Assembly (NCBI GenBank): GCA_003978075.1
Contig: QOAM01000002.1
Coordinates: forward strand, 1-28,514
Reading direction: 5' to 3'
DNA from: Thermodesulfatator sp.
GTDB taxonomy: Bacteria; Desulfobacterota; Thermodesulfobacteria; Thermodesulfobacteriales; Thermodesulfobacteriaceae
Length of the DNA: 28,514 nt
Program-made: the position numbers and the translations under genes
Part shown: positions 8,157 to 16,287 of the stretch, one piece after another
Position numbering within the stretch: position 1 is the first letter of the stretch
How the letters are laid out: each line of letters begins with the position of its first letter
Notes under the pieces: model-generated
Told to the model about the DNA's origin: nothing
The model's database searches: none
The model's input: only the letters and a program-made list of their open reading frames with translations

Positions 8157-9284
8157 TCACCAATAATGCCAGCGGGCCTTGGGGCCCCGGCCCTCGCAGA
8201 CTACACGCCCTTGGGCCTTAAGCTCTTCAAGGAGCTTCCTCAGTTTGTTTTCCGGCCAATCGGGAAAGTTCTCCTTGAGCTGCCGAAAGGTAAAGGTCCC
8301 CAGGACGGCCATGAAGGATTCCGGGTCCGTGTAGGTAAGGGAGGACTCTTCCGCCACTTTGGGGGTTTCAAAGATGTCTGGCTGAGAGAGATCCATCTGG
8401 CTTACTGCGGCCCGCAGAAAGGCCCCGCACCAGAGTTGGGCCACCTTTCGATTCTCCAAAAAGACCAGGTGCACCCCAGGAAACTTTACCAGCAATTCAT
8501 GAATGGCTTGTTCCACCTTGGAGGGTTTTAAACGAAAGGGGGCCACGCGCTTGCCTTCCAAGAAGTAATGGTAAGGGGCCTCCACCACTACGGCTGCGTG
8601 CGGGAAGGTGGCCAATTCGGCAAAGACCATACATAACCGGTTGAAGGCTTGAATCGAGCGCAGAAAATCCGCAAAGGTCTTCCTCTCCACCACCCCCACG
8701 ATCCGCCCCTCTCTTTCCACGGCGTAGTCCCCTACCGGCAGAGTCACGCGGGAAGTCTTGGGGAATTGATAAGGATACCTCTCACGAATATCCACAAGGA
8801 TAGTCACCTCCAGGTCCAGGCGCCGCTTGAGACGGGCCACTTTTTGTCGAAAGAGGCTCTCGCTCCGCCAAAAGATCTGTTCGTACTCTCCGGGCTGATT
8901 TTTGTATCTTTTCTTGGTAAACAAAAACTCGCAGCGCTTGCGGACCCTGCGATCGATCACTACATAGAGAAGGGGACCGGTCCTTTTCAAGGCCTTGATG
9001 GGAAATTTTTCCTTGATCCCCAGGCTAAGAATCGGTTCTCGGGTCCTCCCCGGACGGAGGCAAAAGAGTTGTTTCCCCTCCGGCGGCCAGAGGTCCTGAG
9101 TCAAAAGGTCCAAAAGGACCTGATCCCCTTGGAGGATCTTCAAACGATAGGGAAAACGGGAAGAATTGGTCTCCTCCACCAGCCAAAGGTAAGAGGAGGC
9201 CTCGGAGAGGGTTCCTTTTCCCTCGAGGGTTCCGCCCCCAAACCCCCTTTCACCTCCACGTTCTTGCTTCATTTCACCCTTCAA
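8157..9284 (-). CDS. ERCC4-domain (XPF/Mus81-type) nuclease with C-terminal winged-helix-like region
   Basis: 375 residues. The central part (about 160-295) is an ERCC4 nuclease domain: D165 and E168 in LVDIRE, GDY at 185-187, and VVERK at 198-202 together form the GDXn-ERK-type metal centre used to cut branched or 3'-flap DNA. Residues 1-155 contain no family I recognise; the first 30 are low-complexity and Gly-rich. Residues 322-375 (TFRQLKENFPDWPENKLRKLLEEL and a following hairpin) look like a winged-helix DNA-binding tail. No helicase or HhH2 domain is fused. The TTG start overlaps the ABC-ATPase stop; ATG at 9272 is an alternative. The setting between uvrD and dnaE supports a repair or fork-processing role, which is inference. 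Confidence 0.82.
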   Translation of the reverse strand: MKGEMKQERGGERGFGGGTLEGKGTLSEASSYLWLVEETNSSRFPYRLKILQGDQVLLDLLTQDLWPPEGKQLFCLRPGRTREPILSLGIKEKFPIKALKRTGPLLYVVIDRRVRKRCEFLFTKKRYKNQPGEYEQIFWRSESLFRQKVARLKRRLDLEVTILVDIRERYPYQFPKTSRVTLPVGDYAVEREGRIVGVVERKTFADFLRSIQAFNRLCMVFAELATFPHAAVVVEAPYHYFLEGKRVAPFRLKPSKVEQAIHELLVKFPGVHLVFLENRKVAQLWCGAFLRAAVSQMDLSQPDIFETPKVAEESSLTYTDPESFMAVLGTFTFRQLKENFPDWPENKLRKLLEELKAQGRVVCEGRGPKARWHYW

Positions 9285-10042
9285 GGCCTCCCGGCTCTCT
9301 CCTCTTTTACGGGAGCTTTTTCCAAGGCGGCGAAGAGCGGAAGTTCCAGTCCGTTTTTCACCAGAAGTCCCTCGTCAAAAAGGACCTCCTCCGGCGGACC
9401 CAGATGCACCAGGCGCCCTTGATAGAGGATTCCCACCCGGTGGGCCACGCTGTAGGCCAACACCAAGTCGTGGGTGGCGATCACCTGGGTGGTGGGGATC
9501 TTGCGAAGGAGGTGGATCAGCTCCTTACGGGCCCGGGGGTCGAGATTGCTGGTAGGCTCATCCAGGAGGAGCACCCGGGGCTCCATGGAAAGGACCGTGG
9601 CCAGTGCCGCCCGGCGTCTTTCCCCGAAGCTCAGGTGATGGGGGCTGCGCTCCTCGAAGCCTGAAAGGCCTGCCTGAGAAAGGGCCTCGGTGACGCGCCG
9701 ATGAACTTCCTCCTCCGGAAGCCCCATCTGACGCGGCCCGAAGGCCACATCCTCGTAAACCGTAAGACAAAAGAGCTGGTCGTCGGGGTTTTGAAAAAGG
9801 ACCCCGATTTCCAGCCTGCGAGGATCCCGCAGACCGCGCAGAGGCTCACCCTGGTAGAGGACTTCCCCTTCAGCCTCAATTAACCCGGCCAGGGCCAGAA
9901 GAAGGGTGGATTTTCCCGCCCCGTTAGGCCCGATGAGGACTAACCTTTCGCCTTCTTTGACAGCCAGATCCACCCCTCGCAGGGCCTCTCGGCCATCAGG
10001 ATAGCGGTAGCGTAAATTCCTAGCCTGAAGGATCTCTACCAC
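9281..10042 (-). CDS. ECF/cobalt-type ABC transporter ATP-binding protein
   Basis: An ABC ATPase with every core motif: Walker A GPNGAGKST, Q-loop FQNPDDQLF, signature LSFGERRRAALA, Walker B VLLLDEPTS and H-loop THD. The NPDDQLF...TVYEDVAFGP context is typical of EcfA/CbiO ATPases that power metal or vitamin uptake with a T-component and an S-component. The start is set at GTG 10042, giving (M)VEILQARNLRYRYP, the usual family start. An in-frame TTG at 10072 would overlap uvrD by 23 bases. Neither T nor S component is adjacent, since uvrD and the ERCC4 gene flank it, so the partner must be encoded elsewhere or the protein has another use. Its stop overlaps the ERCC4 start. Confidence 0.93.
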   Translation of the reverse strand: MVEILQARNLRYRYPDGREALRGVDLAVKEGERLVLIGPNGAGKSTLLLALAGLIEAEGEVLYQGEPLRGLRDPRRLEIGVLFQNPDDQLFCLTVYEDVAFGPRQMGLPEEEVHRRVTEALSQAGLSGFEERSPHHLSFGERRRAALATVLSMEPRVLLLDEPTSNLDPRARKELIHLLRKIPTTQVIATHDLVLAYSVAHRVGILYQGRLVHLGPPEEVLFDEGLLVKNGLELPLFAALEKAPVKEERAGRP

Positions 10043-10049
10043 CGTCTTT

Positions 10050-12164
10050 TTAGAGGCGCTCAAGCCGAACAAATTTGAGATGTAGGGTCTTTTCTCCGTG
10101 ACCCAGAAAATAAATGCGGACCTTTTCTGCAGAAAGGACCTCCCTCACCTCCCCCTCTCCGAAGCGGGGGTGCCAAACGATATCCCCAGGGCGGAACCCC
10201 TCACCAAGGTCTTCAGCCTCTCCCTCTTGGTCAGGCATATCTCGCCACTCCTCCCACAACTCGGGAGACAACTCCTCTAAAAAGCGCGAGGGCTTCAAGA
10301 TAACCCGTCCTTCTCCAGGGAGATAGCCGGTAATCGGGTGACAGAGATAGAGTCTCTCACGGGCCCGGGTCACCGCCACATAAAAGAGCCGTCTCTCCTC
10401 TTCCAGCTCCTCCGGGCTGTTCACCGCGTAAGCCGAGGGAAAGCGCCCTTCGCAAAGGGAGATCACGAAAACCGTGTGCCACTCCAGTCCCTTGGCCGAA
10501 TGGATGGTGGAAAGCACCACATGATCCTCGCGTTCGGTCTCCGGCTCCAGGTCCGCCACCGTGGACTCCGGGGGCTCCAGGGCCAGGTCCGCCAGAAATT
10601 CGGAAAGATCTCCATAGCGATGGGCCAAGACTAAGAGGCTTTCTAGATCCCTCTCCCTCTTGGGATAGTCGTCGTGGTAAACCCTTTCCAGAATGGGCCG
10701 GTAGTAATCCAGGAGCTCCTCCAGGCGTTCCTCCACCGAGGAAATTTCTTGTAGCTCCTCCAGGGTCTGGCTCAATCGCCGAAGGCCGGCTTCATAGGAG
10801 GGGCGTGTGGGGACCTTCTTTAGGGCAGCCACCGGGTCCGAAGCTGCCCGAAGATGAGCCATGATCTTTTCCGCGGTGCGCGGTCCCACCCCCTCCAGGA
10901 GAAGGAGCACCCGATGCCAGGAAAGGAGATCAAAGGGGTTGAGGAGGATCTTGAGATGGGCCACCACATCCTTGATGTGCGCGGCCTCAATGAGCTTAAG
11001 CCCCCCGTATTTCACGAAGGGGATGTCCCGACGGGCCAGCTCCAGCTCCAGGTCAAAGGAATGAAAGGCCGCTCGAAAGAGGACCGCTATCTCGGAAAGG
11101 GGTACCCCTTCCTCCCTCAGTTCGAGGATACGCTCGGCCACGAAACGACTCTGGTCCGATTCGTCCCGGGCCCGATAGCGCACGGGTTTCTCTCCTCCGG
11201 AGCGGCGGGTGAAAAGACATTTAGTATATTTCTCTTGGGCCTTTTCGATGACCGCATTAGCCAGATCTAAAATGGGCTGGGTGCTGCGATAATTTTCCTC
11301 CAGCTTTATGATCCGGGTCCCGGGAAAGAGTCGGGGAAACTCCAAGATGTTCCGGAAATTGGCCCCGCGAAAGGCGTAAATGCTCTGAGAGTCATCGCCT
11401 ACTACCATGACATTTCCGTGTCCCTCAGCCATAAGGCGCACGATCTCCGCCTGCAGACGATTGGTGTCCTGATATTCGTCCACCATGATAAATTCGAAAC
11501 GCCGCGACACCTCTTCGCGCACCTCGGGGTAGTCCGAAAGGACGCGGTGCCAGTAGAGGAGAAGATCGTCGTAATCCATGAGCTGGTGTTCCCTTTTGTA
11601 GCGCTGATACTCCGCAAAAAGGCGCTCAATCTCCGGGAGATGTTCTCCAAAATGGGGGTATTCCTTCTCCAAGATCTCGGCCAGGGCCCGGCCTTGGTTT
11701 ACCGCCTTGCTGAAAAGGGAGGCCAGGGTCTCCTTTTTGGGAAAGCGTCTTCCCTTTTCCGAGAGCCCTAAAGAAGAGCGCAAGAGGTTGATGGCATCCT
11801 CGGCATCCCCCCGGTCAAGCACGGTGAAGTTGGGGGAAAAACCGATGAGGCGGCCGTAGGTGCGCAGCATCTGATGGGCCAGGGAATGGAAGGTCCCTCC
11901 AGCTACCCTTTCGCAGGACCTTTTCAATAAAAGAGAGGCCCGGCGGAGCATCTCCCGGGCGGCCTTGCGGGTAAAGGTCAAAAGAAGAATGCGCTCTGGC
12001 GGCACCCCCTCCTCCACCAATCGGGCCACCCGATAGACCAAGGTGCGGGTCTTTCCTGAACCCGCTCCAGCGATTACCAAAACCGGCCCGAAAAGGGCAC
12101 ACACCGCCTCCAACTGAGCCGGATTGAGCTCCTCCAGATAACTCCTGCGCCTTTCCTTAATCAT
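10050..12164 (-). CDS. UvrD/PcrA-type ATP-dependent DNA helicase
   Basis: 704 residues of a superfamily 1A 3'-5' helicase. LNPAQLEAV is the Q-motif region. Walker A is AGAGSGKT (about 32-39), motif II VDEYQDTN, motif III GDDSQSIYAFRGA, motif IV LEENYRS, motif V TIHSAKGLEWHTVFV and motif VI VAVTRARERLYL. The C-terminal GDIVWHPRFGEGEV...LKFVRL is the Tudor-like tail seen in PcrA/UvrD. Likely roles are nucleotide excision repair, mismatch repair or removal of stalled complexes. It is first in a minus-strand group continuing with the ABC ATPase, the ERCC4 nuclease and perhaps dnaE, and is divergent from dnaN. No Shine-Dalgarno sequence precedes the ATG. Confidence 0.95.
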   Translation of the reverse strand: MIKERRRSYLEELNPAQLEAVCALFGPVLVIAGAGSGKTRTLVYRVARLVEEGVPPERILLLTFTRKAAREMLRRASLLLKRSCERVAGGTFHSLAHQMLRTYGRLIGFSPNFTVLDRGDAEDAINLLRSSLGLSEKGRRFPKKETLASLFSKAVNQGRALAEILEKEYPHFGEHLPEIERLFAEYQRYKREHQLMDYDDLLLYWHRVLSDYPEVREEVSRRFEFIMVDEYQDTNRLQAEIVRLMAEGHGNVMVVGDDSQSIYAFRGANFRNILEFPRLFPGTRIIKLEENYRSTQPILDLANAVIEKAQEKYTKCLFTRRSGGEKPVRYRARDESDQSRFVAERILELREEGVPLSEIAVLFRAAFHSFDLELELARRDIPFVKYGGLKLIEAAHIKDVVAHLKILLNPFDLLSWHRVLLLLEGVGPRTAEKIMAHLRAASDPVAALKKVPTRPSYEAGLRRLSQTLEELQEISSVEERLEELLDYYRPILERVYHDDYPKRERDLESLLVLAHRYGDLSEFLADLALEPPESTVADLEPETEREDHVVLSTIHSAKGLEWHTVFVISLCEGRFPSAYAVNSPEELEEERRLFYVAVTRARERLYLCHPITGYLPGEGRVILKPSRFLEELSPELWEEWRDMPDQEGEAEDLGEGFRPGDIVWHPRFGEGEVREVLSAEKVRIYFLGHGEKTLHLKFVRLERL

Positions 12165-12172
12165 CGGCTTGT

Positions 12173-12178
12173 AGTATA
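12173..12178 (-). promoter_or_regulatory. Possible -10 element for uvrD, leaderless spacing
   Basis: TATACT on the minus strand ends 8 bases before the uvrD ATG, so transcription would start at or next to the start codon. The interval ACAAGCCG holds no ribosome binding site. The -35 region (TTCCAA at 17 bases) matches poorly, which keeps this tentative. Confidence 0.35.
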
Positions 12179-12231
12179 ATCCTCAGCGTGGTCCTTTGGA
12201 ATTCCCCGGAAAAAGGCATGTTTAAAAAGGA

Positions 12232-12337
12232 GTTGAAAAAGAGGGAGGGAATACTCCACCAAACTTTCAACAATCTTCTCCAAAGAGATCCCGGCCCTCT
12301 GAGTCGCCCTAAAAGGGCACGGCTGAGTTTTTTCAAC
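12232..12337. repeat. Inverted repeats in the uvrD-dnaN divergent region
   Basis: The 223-base gap between divergent uvrD and dnaN is AT-richer than its surroundings. GTTGAAAAA (12232-12240) and its exact complement TTTTTCAAC (12329-12337) are 88 bases apart. Between them GCCCT-AAA-AGGGC (12306-12318) forms a tight hairpin. The first pair would enclose most of the dnaN leader if transcribed. No DnaA-box cluster (TTATCCACA-like) is visible, so I do not call an origin. Regulatory meaning is speculative. Confidence 0.4.
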
Positions 12338-12387
12338 CTTTCAAGTGGCCCTTTATTTAAAAAACTTGTTACTTCAGGAGTTAAAAG

Positions 12388-13500
12388 ATGTTTAAGGCCG
12401 TAGTGGAAAAGGAAAGATTACTCAAGGTCCTCAATCTGGTTCAAGCGGTGGCAGACAAAAAGACTTCCATGGCTGTACTTTCTACTGTCCTGGTGGAGGC
12501 TGAAGGAGGAGGGTTGCGTTTCTCGGCCACGGATCTGGAGATGGGCTTTCGCGGTAAGGTAGAAGCCGAGCTGGAGGGAGAAGAGGCCTTTTGTCTTCCG
12601 GCTCGCAAGCTCTATGAAATTGTCAAAAACTTTCCCCAGGAGACCCTGGTAATAGAGAAAAGAGACGGCGAGACGGTGGAGATCCGAGATTTGGACCAGG
12701 AAATCTCCTACAATTTGAGTTTCTTCCCGGCGGAAGATTTTCCGGCTCTTCCGGAGATTGTGGAGGAGACGGTGATAGAGATCCCTGGGGAGACCTTGGA
12801 AGATATGTTAGAGCGCACTCTTTATGCCGCGGCTGCAGAAGAGGCCCGTTATGCCCTTTGCGGGGTCTTTTTCACCCGGGCGGAAGATCAATTTCGTATG
12901 GTGGCTACAGACGGCCATCGCCTGGCTTTGGTGGATCGGGAGGTCCCGGGGGTGGAGGCCCTTCCCTTGGGAGAAGGGGTGATTGTGCCCCGCAAGGCGG
13001 CCCAGGAACTCCGGCGCTTGGCGGCAGAGGAGATGCTCATCCGCCTAGGGGTGCGGGAGAACCATTTGGTGGCCTCTTCTTCCCAAGGGATCCTCTTGGC
13101 TCGGCTTCTAGAGGGCCAATTCCCGGATTACCGAGCGGTCATCCCTCAGGAAAGCGGGCGCAAGGTGCTCTTCGACCGGGAGCGTCTGATCGAGTCCCTG
13201 AAAAGAGTGAGCCTCCTTTCCTCGGATCGCTATCGGGTGGTGCGCTTTGAGTTTTCTCCGGGACAGGCCTTTCTCATCGGGAGTGGCGGAGAGCTGGGGG
13301 AGGCCCGAGAGAGGGTTCCAGCGGCCTATGAAGGAGAACCTTTTGCTATCAATTTCAACGCCCGTTACCTTTTAGACACCCTTCAGGTGATGGATTCGGC
13401 GGAGGTGGAGCTGGACATCGGTTCCGAGCGTACTCCCTGTCGGGTGACCGGGCCAGAGGACGAGGGTTATCTAGCCCTGATCATGCCCATGATTCTCTGA
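12388..13500 (+). CDS. dnaN: DNA polymerase III sliding clamp (beta subunit, DnaN)
   Basis: 370 residues, the normal length, with the three repeated clamp domains. The N-terminus MFKAVVEKERLLKVLNLVQAVADKKTS, the ATDLEMGF block, ATDGHRLALVDRE in the middle domain, LEGQFPDYRAVIP, and the C-terminal FNARYLLDTL and LIMPM are family hallmarks. The C-terminal strand forms part of the partner-binding pocket. The ring tethers DnaE to DNA. AGGAG sits 7 bases before the ATG. gyrB follows after 20 bases, a classical dnaN-gyrB linkage, but dnaA and recF are absent here. dnaE is in the same window, 4.3 kb away on the other strand. Confidence 0.98.
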   Translation: MFKAVVEKERLLKVLNLVQAVADKKTSMAVLSTVLVEAEGGGLRFSATDLEMGFRGKVEAELEGEEAFCLPARKLYEIVKNFPQETLVIEKRDGETVEIRDLDQEISYNLSFFPAEDFPALPEIVEETVIEIPGETLEDMLERTLYAAAAEEARYALCGVFFTRAEDQFRMVATDGHRLALVDREVPGVEALPLGEGVIVPRKAAQELRRLAAEEMLIRLGVRENHLVASSSQGILLARLLEGQFPDYRAVIPQESGRKVLFDRERLIESLKRVSLLSSDRYRVVRFEFSPGQAFLIGSGGELGEARERVPAAYEGEPFAINFNARYLLDTLQVMDSAEVELDIGSERTPCRVTGPEDEGYLALIMPMIL

Positions 13501-13520
13501 GAGGCAAGGGGTCTTACAAG

Positions 13521-15938
13521 ATGAGCGTTATTACTCAGGCTGAAGCGGTGCAGGACTATAGAGCGGAGGCCATACGGGTCCTTTCCGGGCTTGAAGGGGT
13601 CCGGGTGCGGCCAGCCATGTACATCGGCTCCACCGGGCCGGAGGGCTTTCACCATCTCCTTTGGGAGGTCCTGGACAACGCCGTGGACGAGGCCTTGGCC
13701 GGATACTGTACGGAAATTCGGGTGATTCTCCACCCTGACGGCTCGGCCACGGTGGAGGACAACGGTCGAGGCATTCCCGTGGACATCCATCCCCAGGAAG
13801 GCGTCTCCGCCCTGGAGGTGGTCATGACCCGGTTGCATGCCGGGGGCAAATTCGAGAGGGCGGCCTATAAGGTCTCCGGCGGGCTCCACGGGGTGGGGGT
13901 CTCGGTGGTGAATGCCCTGTCGGAGTGGCTGGTGGCGGAGGTAATGCGGGAAGGGTGGCTCTATCGGCAGCGGTATCGCCGTGGGGTCCCGGAGGGACCG
14001 GTGGAAAGGGTTTCCTCTACTCGTCGCTCAGGCACCAGGGTGAGGTTTAAACCCGATCCGGAGATCTTCGGCGACCAAGAGTTTGACTACGAGGTGGTGC
14101 GACACCGTCTGCGGGAGCTGGCCTTTCTTAATCCCCAGGTGCGCTTTTTCCTGCAAGACGAACGCACCGGGGCCGAGGAAAAATTTCACTTCAAGGGTGG
14201 GATCACGGAGTTTGTAAAGTATCTGAATCGCAAGCGTGAGCCGGTTCACCGCAAGGTCATCTATGTCTCTGGGAAGAGGGATATGGTGCAGGTGGAAGCG
14301 GCCCTGCAGTACCACCAGGGCTATACCGAGACCCTTTACGCTTATGTCAATAACATCCACACCCGCGAGGGGGGTACCCATGTAGTAGGCTTCCGCACGG
14401 CCCTTACCCGGGCCCTCAATCGCTATCTCTCCTCGGCGGAAGGCCTTCCGAAGACCCTCCGGGTGAAGGTGGAGGGGGAGGATGTGCGGGAGGGTCTGTG
14501 TGCGGTCCTTTCGCTCCGCATGCCGGACCCGCAGTTTGAGGGTCAGACCAAGATGAAGCTAGGCAACAGTGACATCAAGCCCTTGGTGGAGACCGTGGTT
14601 TTTGAGGGCTTGATGCGCTTTTTTGAGGAAAATCCTGCGGAGGCCCGGCGGATTGCGGCTCGGGTGGTCCAGGCAGCTCGGGCCCGAGAAGCGGCCCGTA
14701 AGGCCCGAGAGATCGCCCGCAAGAAGGGGGAGGCCCTAGAACTTCTCACGGCAGGCAAACTGGCCGAATGTCAGGAGAAGGACCCGGAAAAGCGGGAGCT
14801 CTTTATCGTGGAGGGCGATTCTGCGGGAGGGTCAGCTAAGCAGGCCCGGGACCGTCGCTTCCAAGCCATTCTTCCCCTTCGAGGTAAGATTCTCAATGTG
14901 GAAAAGGCTCGGGTGGACAAGGTCCTCTCCTCGGAAGAGATCAAACAGATCGTAGCCTCGCTCGGGGCAGGGATCGGTCCGGACTTTGATCCAGAGAAGG
15001 CCCGGTTTCACAAGATCATCATCATGACCGATGCCGATGTGGACGGGGCCCATATCCGCACCCTGCTTCTTACCTTTTTCTACCGCCAGATGACGGAGAT
15101 CATCGAAAGGGGCTGGCTTTACATCGCTCAGCCTCCGCTCTTTCGGGTGAACGAAAATCGTCGAGACATCTATCTTAAGGACGAGGCCCATCTGGACGCC
15201 TATCTCTTTCAAAGGGCCCTCAAGGGGGTGAGTCTCCGCCTTTCTGGAGAAGCACTCTCCCGGGAATCCACGGAGGAGGTGCTGAACCTCTTGGCCGGGC
15301 TGGAGCGGGCTTTGGGGGAACTGCGCCGGCGAGGCTTTCCTCCGGAGGCCGTGCTTATTTTGCTCAAGGAGGGGTTTTGCCGGGCGGATCACTTTGATCA
15401 AGAGGAGCGGGTTATGTCCCTAGCGGAGAGATTCCGGGAAAAGGGCTATGCCGTAGGGCGTATCAAGCCCAGCGAGGAACGCCCCCAGGCCTTTGAGTTC
15501 GAAGTGACTTCCAAGAAGGAGGGTTACCTCTTTTACACCGTGGGCCCGAACATCCCTATAAGAAGGGAGTTTCAAGAGGTGCGGCGGTACTACGAAAGGC
15601 TGCGTCCTTATCTGGGGAGGGAGGTGGAACTCCGGGTAAATCAGGAGAACTTCGGCTTTCCGGATCTTCTTTCCGGACTTTCGGAGATCCTTTTTCGGGT
15701 AAGAGAGGCGGGGCGTAAGGGTCTTTTTATCCAGCGCTATAAAGGCTTGGGAGAGATGAACCCCCAGCAGCTCTGGGAGACCACCATGGACCCTGAAAGA
15801 CGGGTCCTCTTGAGAGTGGAACTTCAGGATGCGGCAGAGGCCGACGAACTTTTTACCACCCTTATGGGGGATAAGGTGGAGCCCCGGCGAGAGTTCATTC
15901 AGACCCATGCCCTGGAATACCGGGAGCTTGATGTTTAA
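13521..15938 (+). CDS. gyrB: DNA gyrase subunit B (GyrB)
   Basis: 805 residues. The GHKL ATPase domain has EVLDNAVDEALAGY (E49, N53), DNGRGIPVDIH and GGLHGVGVSVVNALS. The transducer domain is followed by the Toprim domain with EGDSAGGSAKQ (431-441) and DADVDG (504-509). A long insert between the Toprim domain and the tail, rich in charged helices and FEVTSKKEGYLFY, corresponds to the extra block of Gram-negative gyrases of E. coli type. The ending has QRYKGLGEMNPQQLWETTMDP and EPRREFIQTHA. It introduces negative supercoils together with GyrA, which is not in the window. AAGGGG lies about 9 bases before the ATG. It is probably cotranscribed with dnaN. Confidence 0.98.
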   Translation: MSVITQAEAVQDYRAEAIRVLSGLEGVRVRPAMYIGSTGPEGFHHLLWEVLDNAVDEALAGYCTEIRVILHPDGSATVEDNGRGIPVDIHPQEGVSALEVVMTRLHAGGKFERAAYKVSGGLHGVGVSVVNALSEWLVAEVMREGWLYRQRYRRGVPEGPVERVSSTRRSGTRVRFKPDPEIFGDQEFDYEVVRHRLRELAFLNPQVRFFLQDERTGAEEKFHFKGGITEFVKYLNRKREPVHRKVIYVSGKRDMVQVEAALQYHQGYTETLYAYVNNIHTREGGTHVVGFRTALTRALNRYLSSAEGLPKTLRVKVEGEDVREGLCAVLSLRMPDPQFEGQTKMKLGNSDIKPLVETVVFEGLMRFFEENPAEARRIAARVVQAARAREAARKAREIARKKGEALELLTAGKLAECQEKDPEKRELFIVEGDSAGGSAKQARDRRFQAILPLRGKILNVEKARVDKVLSSEEIKQIVASLGAGIGPDFDPEKARFHKIIIMTDADVDGAHIRTLLLTFFYRQMTEIIERGWLYIAQPPLFRVNENRRDIYLKDEAHLDAYLFQRALKGVSLRLSGEALSRESTEEVLNLLAGLERALGELRRRGFPPEAVLILLKEGFCRADHFDQEERVMSLAERFREKGYAVGRIKPSEERPQAFEFEVTSKKEGYLFYTVGPNIPIRREFQEVRRYYERLRPYLGREVELRVNQENFGFPDLLSGLSEILFRVREAGRKGLFIQRYKGLGEMNPQQLWETTMDPERRVLLRVELQDAAEADELFTTLMGDKVEPRREFIQTHALEYRELDV

Positions 15939-15943
15939 CAAAA

Positions 15944-15978
15944 AATTCTCGATTTATAGGATTCCGATGTCGAGAATT
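15944..15978 (+). terminator. Perfect 9-bp stem-loop after gyrB
   Basis: AATTCTCGA (15944-15952) and TCGAGAATT (15970-15978) pair perfectly around a 17-base loop, starting 5 bases after the gyrB stop. No U-tract follows, so it is not a standard intrinsic terminator. ATTCC in the loop could alternatively pair with GGAAT just downstream (15986-15990), giving two exclusive structures. It could mark the 3' end of the dnaN-gyrB message or protect it from decay. Confidence 0.4.
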
Positions 15979-16047
15979 GGAGGGTGGAATTCCTCAAGGA
16001 AAGGAGATTTTCTCAGAGGTTTCATTGGGTAAAGAGGAGGTAAGACT

Positions 16048-16251
16048 ATGGAGTGTCGGCGGGAGGAGAACTTGAAGCGTTGTAATTGTACCTATGAGCC
16101 TTGTCCCAAGAAGGGTTTCTGTTGCGAGTGTCTGAAATATCATCTTTCCATGCGTCAGCTTCCCGCATGTTGTTTTCCTCCGGAGGCCGAACGGACTTAC
16201 GATCGCAGTTTTGAGCATTTTGCCCGCTTGGTCGCGGAGGGTCGCATTTAG
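16048..16251 (+). CDS. Cysteine-rich small protein, DUF6485-like
   Basis: 67 residues with seven cysteines: C3, then CNCTYEPCPKKGFCCEC and later PACCFP. The closing AERTYDRSFEHFARLV matches a small cysteine-rich family (DUF6485) found mainly in anaerobes. The clustered cysteines imply a bound metal, probably zinc or an iron-sulfur centre, but the exact centre cannot be decided from sequence. A strong GAGGAGG ribosome site precedes the ATG by 7 bases. It lies alone between gyrB and rsfS, about 109 bases after gyrB. No function is known to me. Confidence 0.8.
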   Translation: MECRREENLKRCNCTYEPCPKKGFCCECLKYHLSMRQLPACCFPPEAERTYDRSFEHFARLVAEGRI

Positions 16252-16287
16252 GTCCGGAGACCAGAAAGATTATTTGAGACTTAAGAG

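Noticed and set aside
12165..12387. Possible replication origin next to dnaN-gyrB.
   Set aside because: No DnaA-box cluster or DNA-unwinding repeats are visible, and dnaA is not adjacent.
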